Of a stretch of DNA of 64,000 bases, positions 1 to 10,366 are shown in pieces. The stretch's first letter is position 1. Each line of letters starts with the position of its first letter. The DNA comes from Glaciimonas sp. (lineage in GTDB: Bacteria > Pseudomonadota > Gammaproteobacteria > Burkholderiales > Burkholderiaceae_D). The DNA lies in assembly GCA_012927625.1 (NCBI GenBank), contig JABBOV010000004.1, forward strand, positions 124,001 through 188,000, read 5' to 3'. The notes beneath the pieces were generated by a model. The model saw only the letters and a list, made by a program, of their open reading frames with translations, did no database searches and was not told the origin of the DNA. Made by a program: the position numbers and the translations under genes.

Positions 1-1371
1 ATGCTGGTGACCAAGGGCGCGCCGCAATTCAAGTCGGTGTTCGCGGATGTCAAGCAATGCGTGGTGACTGGCGAGCGTAGCGTGCGTTTCGATTTCAAGA
101 CCTTGAACCATGAATTGCCGCTGATTGTCGGCAGCGTGCCGGTGTTTTCGCGCAAGTGGGGCGCGAAAACCGAATTCGACAAGATCCAACTGGAGCCGCC
201 GATCGCTTCCGGCCCGTATCTGATCGATAAATATGATCTCGGCCGCTCGATCAGTTTCCGACGCAATCCGTCGTATTGGGGGACGAATGTGCCGTCGCGC
301 AAGGGCATGTTCAATTTCAACCGGATCAATTACCGTTTTTATCAAGACGATGTGGCGCGCCTGGAAGCGTTCAAGGCCGGCGAGTTCGATGTGGTGGTGG
401 AATACAGTGCTAAAAACTGGGCGCGCAGTTATAACGGGCCAAAATTCACCAGCGGCGAGATCGTCAAGCGCGAATTGACGCATTCCAACGGCGCCGGCAT
501 GCAAGGCTTCGTGATGAATTTGCGGCGACCGCAGTTTCAGGATATTCGGGTGCGCCGCGCACTGGAACTGGCGCTGGATTTCGAATGGATGAACCGGCAA
601 CTGTTTTATAGCCAATACAAGCGCATTTATTCCTTCTTCAATAATAGCGACATGGCCGCGACCGGTTTGCCGTCCGAGGATGAATTGAAATTGCTCGAAC
701 CCTTGCGCGGCAAACTCGATCCGGCGGTGTTCGGCCCGGCTCCATTGCCGCCCAGCACCAATCCGCCGTCCTCGCTGCGCGCCAATCTGCTGCAAGCCAA
801 GGCTTTGCTACAGCAAGCCGGTTGGGAGTACCGCGACGGTGCGCTGCGCAATGCTAGCGGCGTGCCATTTGAGTTCGAAATTTTGGACGTGCCATCTGCC
901 ATGTCGCGGGTCATCAGCGTATATGTGCGCAATTTGCAAAAACTGGGCTTTCAGGTCAAACAGCGCACTGCCGATTTTGCGCTGGTGCAAAAGCGCATGG
1001 AGGACTTCGATTTCGACATGACCAGCACCCGGTTCCCCGATGTCACCAGCCCGGGCAATGAAATGTTCGACATGTTCGGCTCCAAGGCCGCCGATCAGCC
1101 GGGTTCGAACAATGTATGGGGGCTGAAAGATGCTGCTGTGGATCGCCTGGTGGAATTGCTGGTGGCGGCCACAACGCGGCGCGATTTGGTGGCGGCGGCA
1201 CGGGCGCTGGATCGGGTTTTGCTGCACAAGCATATCGTGGTCACGCACTGGTTTTCATCCACCCACCGGGTCGCCTACCGCAATCGCTTCGGCATTCCGG
1301 CCAAGATGCCGCTGTATTACCAGGCCGATCCATATGTGATTTCGAGTTGGTGGGAAGAAAAACCTAGGTAG
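1..1371 (+). CDS. yejA: YejA-like oligopeptide ABC transporter substrate-binding protein, truncated by window edge
   Basis: This is a periplasmic solute-binding protein of family 5 (oligopeptide/YejA branch), which delivers peptides to the YejBEF membrane complex. Only the C-terminal 456 residues are present. The first codon happens to be ATG, but the protein has no signal peptide and family members are about 600 residues, so the gene starts left of the window. Family-typical stretches include VRRALELALDFEWMN near residue 184 and FNRINYRFYQDD near residue 105. The yejBEF genes follow on the same strand, but 240 bp separate this gene from yejB, and that gap holds two repeats. The substrate is inferred only from the family: peptides, or microcin C-like compounds in enterics. 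Confidence 0.85.
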   Translation: MLVTKGAPQFKSVFADVKQCVVTGERSVRFDFKTLNHELPLIVGSVPVFSRKWGAKTEFDKIQLEPPIASGPYLIDKYDLGRSISFRRNPSYWGTNVPSRKGMFNFNRINYRFYQDDVARLEAFKAGEFDVVVEYSAKNWARSYNGPKFTSGEIVKRELTHSNGAGMQGFVMNLRRPQFQDIRVRRALELALDFEWMNRQLFYSQYKRIYSFFNNSDMAATGLPSEDELKLLEPLRGKLDPAVFGPAPLPPSTNPPSSLRANLLQAKALLQQAGWEYRDGALRNASGVPFEFEILDVPSAMSRVISVYVRNLQKLGFQVKQRTADFALVQKRMEDFDFDMTSTRFPDVTSPGNEMFDMFGSKAADQPGSNNVWGLKDAAVDRLVELLVAATTRRDLVAAARALDRVLLHKHIVVTHWFSSTHRVAYRNRFGIPAKMPLYYQADPYVISSWWEEKPR

Positions 1372-1390
1372 GACTGACGTAATACCCAGT

Positions 1391-1447
1391 AGTGCAGGCC
1401 TGCGTGCCTGCATTGGGTTGCAGGGCGCAGGCACGCAGGCCTGCACT
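1391..1447. repeat. Perfect 21-bp inverted repeat between yejA and yejB
   Basis: The arms at 1391-1411 and 1427-1447 are exact reverse complements around a 15-nt loop. Each arm contains the self-complementary core GCAGGCCTGC. The structure starts 19 bp after the yejA stop. There is no clear U-run, so it may be a REP/MITE-like element or an mRNA-stabilising hairpin rather than a classical terminator. Confidence 0.8.
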
Positions 1448-1510
1448 ATGAGGTCCGCACTATTTAAAAAGCCGTATTTTGCGTAAGTCCTGCCAAATAA
1501 TAAAAACTAG

Positions 1511-1581
1511 GGGGTATGGTTAAAAATAGTGCATATACCGCATATTTAATATGCGAAGTATAAAAATACCATTAGTAGTAT
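1511..1581 (+). repeat. 71-bp dispersed intergenic repeat, copy A
   Basis: This is a member of the seven-copy family in this window. Blocks are GGGGTAT (1511-1517, one change from GGAGTAT), CGCAT (1539-1543), AAAAATAC and AGTAT (1577-1581), with spacers of 21, 18 and 7 nt. It lies between yejA and yejB and ends 30 bp before the yejB start. Confidence 0.8.
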
Positions 1582-1611
1582 CAACGCAACACGACTTCGA
1601 ATGAGACAACG

Positions 1612-2670
1612 ATGAATCTGTGGGCTTACATATTGAAACGGCTGTTGCTGATGCTGCCAACCCTGATTGGCGTGGTCAGCATCACCTTTGCAGTGATTCA
1701 GTTCGTGCCTGGCGGCCCGGTCGAGCAAGCGTTGATGGAACTCAAGGGCCGGGTTGGCGCGGGCGAAGCGTCCGGTGGCGGCGCGTCTCAATATCGCGGC
1801 CGGCAAGGCGTCGATGCTGAACGGGTGGCGGAGATCAAGGCGTTGTACGGTTTCGACAAGCCGGCGCCGGAACGTTTCTGGAAAATGCTGAAAGGCTTTG
1901 CCACCTTCGATCTGGGTCAGAGTTTTTACCATCACCAGGATGTATGGGAACTGGTCAAATCCAAGCTGCCGGTCTCGATCACGCTGGGGCTATGGACGTT
2001 CTTCCTGACCTATTTCGTCTCGCTGCCGCTGGGGATTGCGAAAGCGATCCGCGAAGGAAGCCGTTTCGATGTGCTGTCGAGCATATTGGTGCTGATCGGC
2101 TATTCGATTCCGGGCTTCGTGCTGGGCGTATTTTTGCTGGTGATGTTCGGCGGCGGCAGCTTCGTGCAGTGGTTTCCGCTGCGCGGCCTGACCTCGGACA
2201 ACTGGGAATCCTTGTCGCTGCTGGGCAAGGTGCTGGATTATCTGTGGCACATCACGCTGCCGGTGACCGCTTCGGTGGCCGGTTCGTTTGCGGTGATGAC
2301 GATGCTGACCAAGAACACTTTTTTGGAAGAAATCCGCAAACAATATGTGCTGACCGCGCGCGCCAAGGGCTTGAGCGAAAACATGGTGCTGTATAAACAC
2401 GTGCTTCGCAATGCGTTGATCCCGCTGGTAACCGGTTTTCCTGCCGCCTTTATCGGCGCTTTCTTTGCCGGCAGCTTGCTGATCGAAACCTTGTTTTCGC
2501 TCGACGGTCTGGGTTTGCTGTCGTACGAATCCGTAGTGCGGCGCGATTATCCGGTGGTGATGGGCACGCTGTATTTCTTTACCCTGATTGGCCTGGTGGT
2601 TAAATTGTTGGGCGACCTGTGTTACGTATGGGCCGACCCGCGGGTGCAGTTTGAAAGTCTGAACAAATGA
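1612..2670 (+). CDS. yejB: Oligopeptide ABC transporter permease (YejB-like)
   Basis: Inner-membrane permease subunit of the Yej peptide importer, 352 residues, of the DppB/OppB type. Membrane helices are visible from the N-terminus (LLLMLPTLIGVVSITFAVI) and throughout the second half. The cytoplasmic EAA-type loop, ARAKGLSENMVLYKHVLRNA near residue 250, is where the ATPase couples. The residue 45-75 region carries a Gly/Ala-rich insert (GAGEASGGGAS) typical of YejB proteins. The stop overlaps the yejE start (ATGA at 2667-2670), so translation is probably coupled. It pairs with YejE to form the channel. Confidence 0.92.
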   Translation: MNLWAYILKRLLLMLPTLIGVVSITFAVIQFVPGGPVEQALMELKGRVGAGEASGGGASQYRGRQGVDAERVAEIKALYGFDKPAPERFWKMLKGFATFDLGQSFYHHQDVWELVKSKLPVSITLGLWTFFLTYFVSLPLGIAKAIREGSRFDVLSSILVLIGYSIPGFVLGVFLLVMFGGGSFVQWFPLRGLTSDNWESLSLLGKVLDYLWHITLPVTASVAGSFAVMTMLTKNTFLEEIRKQYVLTARAKGLSENMVLYKHVLRNALIPLVTGFPAAFIGAFFAGSLLIETLFSLDGLGLLSYESVVRRDYPVVMGTLYFFTLIGLVVKLLGDLCYVWADPRVQFESLNK

Positions 2671-3698
2671 CAACTTCTTCCGTCTCGCCCGGACGCCGCA
2701 TCTGGCTGCGTTTCAAGCAAAACCGTCGCGGTTACTGGAGCTTGATCCTGTTTTCCGTTTTGTTTGGACTCAGCCTGATGGGCGAATTGCTATCGAACGA
2801 CAAGCCGTTGGTAGCACGTTACAACGGCGAATGGGTGTTTCCGGTGCTGATAACGTATTCGGAAAAAAGCTTCGGCGGCGATTTTGATTCGGAGGCTGAT
2901 TATCTCGATCCCTTCATCCGCGAGCAATTCAGCAAAAATGGCAACTGGGCGATTTATCCACCGAACACGTACAGCTTCGACACCCTGAATTATTTTGCCA
3001 AGTCGCCCAATCCAGCGCCGCCATCCAGCGAAAACTGGCTCGGCACCGACGACCGCGGCCGCGATGTGAGCGCCCGCCTGTTGTACGGTTTTCGGGTATC
3101 GGTGCTGTTTGCGCTGGCGCTGACCTTTACCGGCGTGCTGCTGGGCATGATTACCGGCGCGTTGCAGGGCTATTTTGCCGGCAAGACCGATTTGCTGTTT
3201 CAGCGTTTCATGGAGGTCTGGAGTTCGATGCCGGAACTGTACTTGCTGATAATATTTTCTTCGATCTTCGAGCCCAGCATAGGTTTGTTGTTGATATTAC
3301 TGTCGCTATTCGGCTGGATGGGCTTGTCGGATTATGTACGCGCCGATTTTCTGCGCAACCGCAATCTGGAATACGTGCAGGCGGCGCGTGCGCTGGGCTT
3401 GTCGCATGGGCAAATTATCTGGCGTCACGTGTTGCCAAATAGCCTGACGCCGGTGGTTACCTTTTTGCCGTTTCGCATGAGTGGTGCAATCCTGGCGTTG
3501 ACCAGCCTGGATTTTCTCGGGCTGGGCGTGCCGCCATCGACGCCTAGCCTAGGCGAACTGCTTGCCCAGGGTAAAAACAATCTGGATGCCTGGTGGATCG
3601 CGCTGTCGACTTTCGCGGTGCTGACCATTACATTGCTGCTGCTGACCAATATCGGCGACGCCTTGCGCAATGCGCTGGATGTACGGAGGAAGGCATGA
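2667..3698 (+). CDS. yejE: Oligopeptide ABC transporter permease (YejE-like)
   Basis: Second inner-membrane permease of the Yej importer, 343 residues, of the DppC/OppC type. The N-terminus has the usual cytoplasmic leader (RRIWLRFKQNRRGYWSLIL) before the first helix, then a large periplasmic loop (about residues 45-120) typical of YejE. Membrane helices follow, with the coupling loop ARALGLSHGQIIWRHVLPNS near residue 240. It overlaps yejB by 4 bp and yejF by 4 bp (ATGA at 3695-3698). Confidence 0.92.
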   Translation: MTTSSVSPGRRIWLRFKQNRRGYWSLILFSVLFGLSLMGELLSNDKPLVARYNGEWVFPVLITYSEKSFGGDFDSEADYLDPFIREQFSKNGNWAIYPPNTYSFDTLNYFAKSPNPAPPSSENWLGTDDRGRDVSARLLYGFRVSVLFALALTFTGVLLGMITGALQGYFAGKTDLLFQRFMEVWSSMPELYLLIIFSSIFEPSIGLLLILLSLFGWMGLSDYVRADFLRNRNLEYVQAARALGLSHGQIIWRHVLPNSLTPVVTFLPFRMSGAILALTSLDFLGLGVPPSTPSLGELLAQGKNNLDAWWIALSTFAVLTITLLLLTNIGDALRNALDVRRKA

Positions 3699-5320
3699 GC
3701 TTGCTGGAAATACGCAATCTGAGTGTGGCTTTTGGCTCGGCCACCGTGGTCAATGACGTCAGCTTCTCGATTGCCGCCGGCGAAAAGCTGGCGATCGTCG
3801 GCGAATCCGGTTCCGGCAAGACTGTCACCGCCTTGTCGATATTACGGCTGAATCAGGATGCGCGTTATGACGGGCGCATCACGTTCGAAGGCAAGGACAT
3901 CCTGAGCCGCTCGGAAGCCGCGATGCGCGCAGTGCGCGGCAAGGACGTGGCGATGATTTTTCAGGAACCGATGACGGCCTTGAATCCACTCTTCACCATC
4001 GGCAACCAGATTGCCGAAGTCCTGATGCAGCATGAAGGCATCGGCACCAAGGCGGCGGCGCTGCGCACCGTCGAGTTGCTGGACAAAACCGGCATTCCCG
4101 AGCCGGCGCGCCGTGCTTTGTCCTATCCGCATCAGCTTTCCGGCGGCCAGCGTCAGCGCGCGATGATCGCGATGGCGCTGGCTTGCAAGCCCAAACTGCT
4201 GATCGCCGATGAACCCACTACCGCACTGGACGTGACGATCCAGGTGCAAATTCTGGAGTTGTTGAATCAATTGCAGCGCGAAGAAAACATGGCGGTGCTA
4301 ATGATCTCGCACGACCTGAATCTGGTGCATCATTTTGCCGACCGGGTCGGCGTGATGGAGCAGGGCCGCCTGGTTGAAATCGCGCCGACTACAGAATTGT
4401 TTGCTAATCCGCGCCAGGCTTATACGCGCCAATTGCTGGCCAGTCGTCCGCAACGTCAGGTTAATCCGGTGGCGACCGATGCGCCGGTGTTGCTGGCTGC
4501 ACAACAGTTAAGTTGCACCTTCCAGATCAAGCAGGGCTGGTTCAAAAAATCGCAATTTATCGCTGTCGATGATGTCACACTGACACTGCAACAAGGCGAA
4601 ACGCTGGGCATCGTTGGCGAATCCGGCTCCGGTAAATCGACGCTGGGGATGGCTTTGCTGCGGCTGTCGTCGGCTGCCGTCGAGGGTCGGATTCAGTTTG
4701 ACGACCAACCGGTGAGCGCGATGTCGAGCGCCGCGATCCGGCCCTTGCGCGCCAAGATGCAGGTGGTGTTCCAGGATCCGTTCGCCTCGCTGTCGCCGCG
4801 CCGTACCATCGCGCAAATCGTCGGCGAAGGATTGGCCCTGCACCAGCCGCAACTGAACGCCGCCGCACTGCGCGCTGCGGTGGTCAGTGGCTTGCTGGAA
4901 GTCGGCTTGAGCGCCGATATGCTGTCGCGCTACCCGCATGAATTTTCCGGCGGCCAGCGCCAGCGCATCGCAATTGCCCGTGTGCTGGTGCTGAAGCCGG
5001 CGCTGATCCTGCTGGACGAGCCGACTTCATCGCTGGACGTCTCGGTGCAGCAGCAGGTGTTGCTTTTGCTGGCGGAATTGCAGCGCAAATACGGCATGGC
5101 GTACCTATTCATCAGCCACGATCTGGCCGTGATCCGCGCGATGGCGCACCGGGTCATGGTGCTGAAAGATGGCAAAGTAGTGGAGGCCGGCCTGACCGAA
5201 GCGGTCATGTCGCAGCCGAGCCATCCCTACACCCAGCGTCTGCTGGCGGCTTCGGCGTATGCGCTGGATAAACAAAGTGCGAAGGCCGGTTTAGAGCGCG
5301 CTCCAGCGAAAGAAGAATGA
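3695..5320 (+). CDS. yejF: Duplicated ATPase of the Yej peptide ABC transporter
   Basis: Cytoplasmic ATPase with two fused ABC domains, 541 residues, energising the YejBE channel. Walker A motifs GESGSGKT (about residue 36) and GESGSGKS (about residue 308) and signatures LSGGQRQR (about 149) and FSGGQRQR (about 417) show that both halves are intact. Walker B motifs are [12 protein letters not shown] and [12 protein letters not shown]. The start at 3695 is preferred over an upstream in-frame start at 3593, because 3695 gives the family N-terminus [11 protein letters not shown], has GGAGGA just upstream and overlaps the yejE stop as ATGA. It is the last gene of the operon. Confidence 0.93.
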   Translation: MSLLEIRNLSVAFGSATVVNDVSFSIAAGEKLAIVGESGSGKTVTALSILRLNQDARYDGRITFEGKDILSRSEAAMRAVRGKDVAMIFQEPMTALNPLFTIGNQIAEVLMQHEGIGTKAAALRTVELLDKTGIPEPARRALSYPHQLSGGQRQRAMIAMALACKPKLLIADEPTTALDVTIQVQILELLNQLQREENMAVLMISHDLNLVHHFADRVGVMEQGRLVEIAPTTELFANPRQAYTRQLLASRPQRQVNPVATDAPVLLAAQQLSCTFQIKQGWFKKSQFIAVDDVTLTLQQGETLGIVGESGSGKSTLGMALLRLSSAAVEGRIQFDDQPVSAMSSAAIRPLRAKMQVVFQDPFASLSPRRTIAQIVGEGLALHQPQLNAAALRAAVVSGLLEVGLSADMLSRYPHEFSGGQRQRIAIARVLVLKPALILLDEPTSSLDVSVQQQVLLLLAELQRKYGMAYLFISHDLAVIRAMAHRVMVLKDGKVVEAGLTEAVMSQPSHPYTQRLLAASAYALDKQSAKAGLERAPAKEE

Positions 5321-5405
5321 TTGCCGGCGCAGGATGGGTGAACCCGATCATTTGCGTTGATAGCGATTGAAAAGTGATGGGCTTCACCATTCTTCTAAAA
5401 AATAG

Positions 5406-5475
5406 GGAGTATAGTTAATAATATGCTTATTTACGCTTACACTGTTGCGTATATTAAAAATACAGCATTAGGTAT
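5406..5475 (+). repeat. 70-bp dispersed intergenic repeat, copy B
   Basis: It lies in the 375-bp gap between yejF and leuC. Blocks are GGAGTAT (5406-5412), CGCTT in place of CGCAT, AAAAATAC and GGTAT (5471-5475), with spacers of 21, 17 and 7 nt. The rest of the gap holds only a weak -10-like CATAAT at 5634-5639 and no gene I can support. Confidence 0.75.
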
Positions 5476-5695
5476 ATGTTGCGATGCAAATCCTGATTGT
5501 GTGTTTATCAAAGACAAACAAGAATGAAGAGTGTGCATGCTCATATTTTTCCATGCATGCTGTTGATCGGCATATGACCTTGCCAGGTAAATTCGCAGCG
5601 CCGCATTCGATTTCGAGCCGGGTGCAAATATGGCATAATCCGAGGCTAATTCAGGCATTTATACACGTATTACATACTTTTTAGCAGCTTAAAAC

Positions 5696-7099
5696 ATGGC
5701 CAAGACGCTCTACGACAAACTTTGGGATTCGCACGTTGTACATACTGGCGAAGATGGCACCACGATACTGTATATCGACCGGCATCTGCTGCACGAAGTT
5801 ACCAGCCCGCAGGCTTTCGAAGGGCTGAAATTGGCCGGGCGCAAGCCGTGGCGGGTTGCCGCCAATCTGATGGTGGCGGATCACAATGTACCCACTACCG
5901 ACCGCATTCACGGCATTGCCGATCCAACTTCACGGCTGCAAGTCGAAACGCTGGATGCGAACGCCGCTGAATACGGCCTGACTTATTTCAACATGCGCGA
6001 CAAACGCCAGGGCATCGTCCATGTGATCGGGCCCGAGCAGGGTGCAACGCTACCGGGCATGACGGTGGTCTGTGGCGATTCGCACACCTCAACCCACGGC
6101 GCGTTCGGTTGTCTGGCGCACGGCATCGGCACTTCCGAAGTCGAACATGTGCTGGCGACGCAAACCTTGCTGGCGAAAAAATCCAAGGCGATGCTGGTGC
6201 AAGTGGACGGCGCGCTGCCGTTCGGCGTCACCGCCAAGGATATCGTGTTAGCCATCATCGGCAAGATCGGCACCGCCGGTGGCACCGGTTATGCGATTGA
6301 ATTCGCCGGCTCGACCATCCGCAGCTTGTCGATGGAAGGCCGCATGACGGTCTGCAACATGGCAATCGAAGCCGGTGCCCGCGCCGGCATGATCGGCGTC
6401 GATGAAACTACGATCAATTACGTCAAGGGACGTCCGTTGTCCCCGGTCGGCCCGCACTGGGACCGCGCAGTGGATTATTGGCGCACCCTGCACACCGATG
6501 CAGGTGCTCGGTTCGAATTGGTGGTGACTTTGAATGCGACCGAAGTCAAGCCGCAAGTAACCTGGGGCACTTCGCCCGAGATGGTGGTCTCGATTGAGGA
6601 TCGGGTGCCGGACCCGGACCAGGAAAAAGATGCAGTCAAACGCGATGCAATGGAAAGAGCCTTGGCTTACATGGCTTTGAAGCCGAATACCGCGATCTCC
6701 GACATTCGCATCGACAAGGTTTTCATCGGCTCTTGCACCAACTCGCGCATTGAGGATTTACGCGCCGCTGCCGCCGTGGTGCGCGGCAAGTATCGCGCCT
6801 CGAATGTACGGCTGGCGATGGTGGTGCCGGGCTCCGGCTTGGTGAAAGATCAGGCCGAGCGTGAGGGACTGGACAAGATTTTCCGGGATGCCGGTTTTGA
6901 ATGGCGCGATCCGGGTTGTTCGATGTGTCTTGCCATGAATGCCGATCGACTGGAACCGGGTGAGCGTTGCGCATCAACCTCGAACCGCAATTTCGAAGGA
7001 CGCCAGGGGCAGGGCGGTCGTACCCATTTAGTGTCGCCCGAAATGGCTGCCGCCGCTGGCATCGCCGGACATTTCGTCGATGTGCGCTTGTTCCGTTAA
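5696..7099 (+). CDS. leuC: 3-isopropylmalate dehydratase large subunit
   Basis: With LeuD it isomerises 2-isopropylmalate to 3-isopropylmalate in leucine biosynthesis, in the cytoplasm. It is an aconitase-family protein of 467 residues, the usual length. The three [4Fe-4S] ligand cysteines are visible: Cys at about 347 in FIGSCTNSR, and two in GCSMC at about 407 and 410. [12 protein letters not shown] near residue 129 is the other family hallmark. It is first of the leuC-ecn-leuD-leuB run. No leucine-rich attenuator leader was recognised upstream. Confidence 0.97.
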   Translation: MAKTLYDKLWDSHVVHTGEDGTTILYIDRHLLHEVTSPQAFEGLKLAGRKPWRVAANLMVADHNVPTTDRIHGIADPTSRLQVETLDANAAEYGLTYFNMRDKRQGIVHVIGPEQGATLPGMTVVCGDSHTSTHGAFGCLAHGIGTSEVEHVLATQTLLAKKSKAMLVQVDGALPFGVTAKDIVLAIIGKIGTAGGTGYAIEFAGSTIRSLSMEGRMTVCNMAIEAGARAGMIGVDETTINYVKGRPLSPVGPHWDRAVDYWRTLHTDAGARFELVVTLNATEVKPQVTWGTSPEMVVSIEDRVPDPDQEKDAVKRDAMERALAYMALKPNTAISDIRIDKVFIGSCTNSRIEDLRAAAAVVRGKYRASNVRLAMVVPGSGLVKDQAEREGLDKIFRDAGFEWRDPGCSMCLAMNADRLEPGERCASTSNRNFEGRQGQGGRTHLVSPEMAAAAGIAGHFVDVRLFR

Positions 7100-7122
7100 T
7101 CCATTTATCACTAAAAATCACA

Positions 7123-7245
7123 ATGAAAAAATTATTCGCCCTGAGCTGTATCGTTTTCTTCCTGAGCGCCTGCAACACCATGCAAGGGTTTGGTAAGGAT
7201 GTCCAGAAAGTAGGCAGCAAGGTTGAAGGTGCAGCGAGGAACTAA
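7123..7245 (+). CDS. Small entericidin-type lipoprotein
   Basis: This is a 40-residue lipoprotein precursor. A Lys-rich N-terminus and hydrophobic core ([16 protein letters not shown]) end in the lipobox LSAC, followed by a small mature peptide rich in Gly, Lys and Val. This matches the entericidin A/B family of cell-envelope lipoproteins. It starts 23 bp after leuC and ends 8 bp before leuD, so it is co-transcribed with the leucine genes. The same placement is common in Burkholderiales. Its physiological role is not known; the enteric toxin/antidote function should not be assumed here. Confidence 0.85.
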   Translation: MKKLFALSCIVFFLSACNTMQGFGKDVQKVGSKVEGAARN

Positions 7246-7253
7246 AGCATATT

Positions 7254-7901
7254 ATGGAAAAATTTACCGTACTTGATGGTTTGGTAGCACCGCTGGATCG
7301 TGCGAATGTGGATACCGATGCCATCATTCCGAAGCAGTTCCTGAAATCCATCAAGCGCTCCGGCTTTGGGCCGAACCTGTTCGACGAATGGCGTTACCTC
7401 GACCATGGCGAGCCCGGGCAGGATAATTCCAGGCGTCCGATTAATCCTGATTTCGTGCTGAATCAGCCACGTTATCAAGGTGCTGCGATTCTTTTGACGC
7501 GCAAGAATTTTGGTTGCGGCTCATCGCGTGAACATGCGCCCTGGGCGCTGGAGCAATACGGTTTCCGGGCTGTGATTGCACCGAGCTTCGCCGATATTTT
7601 CTTCAATAACTGCTACAAGAACGGCTTGCTGCCGATTGCCTTGACCGAGTCGCAGGTGGATCACCTGTTTGACGAAGTTAAGGCGTTTCCGGGTTTCCGG
7701 CTGGTGATCGATCTGGAACAACAGTTGGTGACGACCGCCAATGGCAGCGTAGCGTATCCATTCGATATCGATACCTTCAGGAAGTACTGCATGCTCAACG
7801 GACTGGATGACATCGGGCTGACACTGCGTCAATCCGACATGATTCACGCTTTCGAAGAACGCCACATTGCTTCCCAGCCTTGGTTGGCCAATACCATTTA
7901 A
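7254..7901 (+). CDS. leuD: 3-isopropylmalate dehydratase small subunit
   Basis: Small (swivelling-domain) subunit of the LeuCD isomerase, 215 residues. Family motifs are present: [12 protein letters not shown] near residue 20 and [13 protein letters not shown] near residue 83, which form part of the substrate site. The start is 8 bp after the entericidin gene and leuB begins 15 bp downstream, consistent with one leuC-ecn-leuD-leuB transcript. Length is normal for betaproteobacteria. Confidence 0.97.
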   Translation: MEKFTVLDGLVAPLDRANVDTDAIIPKQFLKSIKRSGFGPNLFDEWRYLDHGEPGQDNSRRPINPDFVLNQPRYQGAAILLTRKNFGCGSSREHAPWALEQYGFRAVIAPSFADIFFNNCYKNGLLPIALTESQVDHLFDEVKAFPGFRLVIDLEQQLVTTANGSVAYPFDIDTFRKYCMLNGLDDIGLTLRQSDMIHAFEERHIASQPWLANTI

Positions 7902-7916
7902 TAATAAAGAACCACC

Positions 7917-8987
7917 ATGAAAATTGCAGTTTTGCCGGGCGACGGCATTGGCCCTGAAATTATTGAACAAGCGGTGTTGATACTTAACGCGCTGGGCGAA
8001 TCCTTCGAGATTGAAACCGCGCCTGTCGGCGGCGCCGCATATGCCGCACATGGGCATCCGTTGCCGGAAAGTACGTTGAAGCTGGCCAAAGAAGCCGATG
8101 CCATCCTGTTCGGCGCAGTCGGCGATTGGAAATACGATAGCCTGGAGCGGCCGCTGCGCCCGGAGCAGGCAATTCTCGGCTTGCGCAAGAACCTGAATCT
8201 ATTCGCCAACTTTCGGCCGGCTATTTTGTATCCAGAACTGGCTGGTGCATCCACTCTGAAGCCGGAAATAGTTTCCGGGCTGGACATTTTGATCATCCGC
8301 GAACTCACGGGCGACGTGTATTTCGGTCAGCCACGCGGTGTGCGCGAATCTCCCGACGGCCCGTTCAAGGGTCAGCGCGAAGGTTTCGACACCATGCGCT
8401 ATGCGGAAGGCGAAATCCGCCGCATCGCCCATGTCGCATTTCAGGCCGCGCAAAAACGCGACAAGCGCCTGACCAGTGTGGACAAGGCTAATGTGCTGGA
8501 AACTTTCCAATTCTGGAGAGACATCGTCACCGACGTCCACCGCGAATATCCAGACGTAGCGTTGGATCACATGTATGTTGACAATGCCGCTATGCAATTG
8601 GTGCGGGCACCGAAGAAGTTCGACGTGATGGTGACCGGCAACCTGTTCGGCGACATCTTGTCGGATGCCGCTGCGATGCTGACCGGCTCGATCGGCATGC
8701 TGCCGTCAGCTTCGCTGGACGCCAATAACAAGGGCTTGTATGAACCGTCACATGGCTCGGCGCCAGATATTGCCGGCAAAGGAGTGGCCAATCCGCTAGC
8801 GACAATTCTGTCGGCAGCGATGATGTTGCGTTATTCGCTGAACAAGGCGCAGCAGGCCGATCGAATTGAAGTCGCCGTCAAGAAAGTGCTGGCGCAGGGC
8901 TTGCGCACACCGGATATTTTTGCGGTGGGTACGCGTAAAGTCGGCACCAAGGAAATGGGCGCGGCAGTCCTGCAAGCGCTGGCCTGA
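7917..8987 (+). CDS. leuB: 3-isopropylmalate dehydrogenase
   Basis: NAD-dependent oxidative decarboxylation of 3-isopropylmalate to 2-oxoisocaproate, the third leucine-specific step, in the cytoplasm. It has 356 residues. The N-terminus [15 protein letters not shown], the substrate-site region [10 protein letters not shown] near residue 127, and the NAD/metal region [20 protein letters not shown] near residue 240 and [14 protein letters not shown] near residue 275 are all intact. It is the last leu gene of the run; asd starts 47 bp later. Confidence 0.97.
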   Translation: MKIAVLPGDGIGPEIIEQAVLILNALGESFEIETAPVGGAAYAAHGHPLPESTLKLAKEADAILFGAVGDWKYDSLERPLRPEQAILGLRKNLNLFANFRPAILYPELAGASTLKPEIVSGLDILIIRELTGDVYFGQPRGVRESPDGPFKGQREGFDTMRYAEGEIRRIAHVAFQAAQKRDKRLTSVDKANVLETFQFWRDIVTDVHREYPDVALDHMYVDNAAMQLVRAPKKFDVMVTGNLFGDILSDAAAMLTGSIGMLPSASLDANNKGLYEPSHGSAPDIAGKGVANPLATILSAAMMLRYSLNKAQQADRIEVAVKKVLAQGLRTPDIFAVGTRKVGTKEMGAAVLQALA

Positions 8988-9034
8988 GGAGTGGCCTGGA
9001 TTAAAATATTTTTGGAATTGTACTTGAGGAAATC

Positions 9035-10162
9035 ATGAAATTAGTCGGTTTAATCGGTTGGCGTGGCATGGTTGGTTCGGTCCTGATGCAGCGCATGCAG
9101 GAAGAGGGCGATTTCGCCCGTATCGAACCCGTATTCTTTTCGACCTCGAACGTAGGCGGAACAGCGCCTGCGATGGCGAAGAATGAAACGACATTGAAAG
9201 ACGCGGGTGACATTGATGCGCTCAAGAAATGCGACATCATCATTACTTGCCAAGGCGGCGACTACACTACCGATGTGTTCCCAAAATTGCGTGCGGCAGG
9301 CTGGAACGGCTACTGGATCGACGCGGCTTCGGCCTTGCGGATGCGGGATGATGCCATTATCGTGCTCGATCCGGTTAATTTTGGCGTCATCAGAACTGCG
9401 CTAGACAATGGCGTGAAAACCTATGCAGGCGGCAATTGCACCGTATCTTGCATGCTGATGGGTTTGGGCGGCTTATTCCAGCACGATTTGGTGGACTGGA
9501 TGACTGCGATGACGTATCAGGCTGCCTCGGGCGGTGGCGCCCAGCACATGCGTGAATTGCTGACCCAGTTCGGCACCATCAATTCTTCGGTGAAGGCGCT
9601 GCTGGATAATCCGGCATCCGCCATCCTTGAAATCGACCGTCAGGTACTTGCCACACAGCATGGCATGGGCGCAGATGAAACCCAGCAATTCGGCGCCCCT
9701 CTGGCCGGCAACCTGATTCCGTGGATAGATAAAGATCTCGGCAACGGCATGTCGCGCGAAGAATGGAAAGCCGGAGCAGAAACCAACAAGATACTCGGCA
9801 AGGGTGAAGGATTTGGCTCCAGAGCTATTCCTGTGGACGGTCTTTGCGTACGCGTGGGTGCAATGCGCTGCCATTCCCAAGCGTTGACCATCAAGCTCAA
9901 AAAAGATGTTCCGCTCGATGAAATCAACGACATTATTGCGCAGAACAATCAATGGGTAAAAGTGGTGCCGAACAGCCGCGAAGCATCGATGCGGGATTTG
10001 ACGCCAGCTGCAGTCACTGGCAGTCTGGTCATCCCAGTGGGGCGGCTACGCAAGATGCAGATGGGTGGCGAATATCTTTCCGCATTTACGGTCGGCGACC
10101 AATTGTTGTGGGGCGCAGCAGAACCATTGCGTCGCATGCTACGGATATTGCTGGAAGCATAA
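9035..10162 (+). CDS. asd: Aspartate-semialdehyde dehydrogenase
   Basis: Reduces aspartyl-phosphate to aspartate semialdehyde with NADPH, feeding lysine, threonine, methionine and diaminopimelate synthesis. It has 375 residues, of the Gram-negative (E. coli-like) class. The NADP-binding start [18 protein letters not shown] and the catalytic cysteine at about residue 135 in [10 protein letters not shown] are present. The ribosome binding site TGAGGA lies just ahead of 9035. It sits between leuB and fimV as in many Burkholderiales. Confidence 0.97.
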   Translation: MKLVGLIGWRGMVGSVLMQRMQEEGDFARIEPVFFSTSNVGGTAPAMAKNETTLKDAGDIDALKKCDIIITCQGGDYTTDVFPKLRAAGWNGYWIDAASALRMRDDAIIVLDPVNFGVIRTALDNGVKTYAGGNCTVSCMLMGLGGLFQHDLVDWMTAMTYQAASGGGAQHMRELLTQFGTINSSVKALLDNPASAILEIDRQVLATQHGMGADETQQFGAPLAGNLIPWIDKDLGNGMSREEWKAGAETNKILGKGEGFGSRAIPVDGLCVRVGAMRCHSQALTIKLKKDVPLDEINDIIAQNNQWVKVVPNSREASMRDLTPAAVTGSLVIPVGRLRKMQMGGEYLSAFTVGDQLLWGAAEPLRRMLRILLEA

Positions 10163-10366
10163 TTTTTTATCGCTAATATTTAACTTGAATCCACCAATTT
10201 AATTCGCGAGGATATTTGGTGAATTTTGCATATCAAGTGCAGGCTTAGTGAGGATGGTTCGCTTGCGCAGCAAAGGCTGTAATGATATGTTGATCGCTCT
10301 GAGAACAATATTGCCCGGAAGCAGTAATCGCGTTTCTTGTAAAGTAAGCTAACCGTAAGCATAAAT

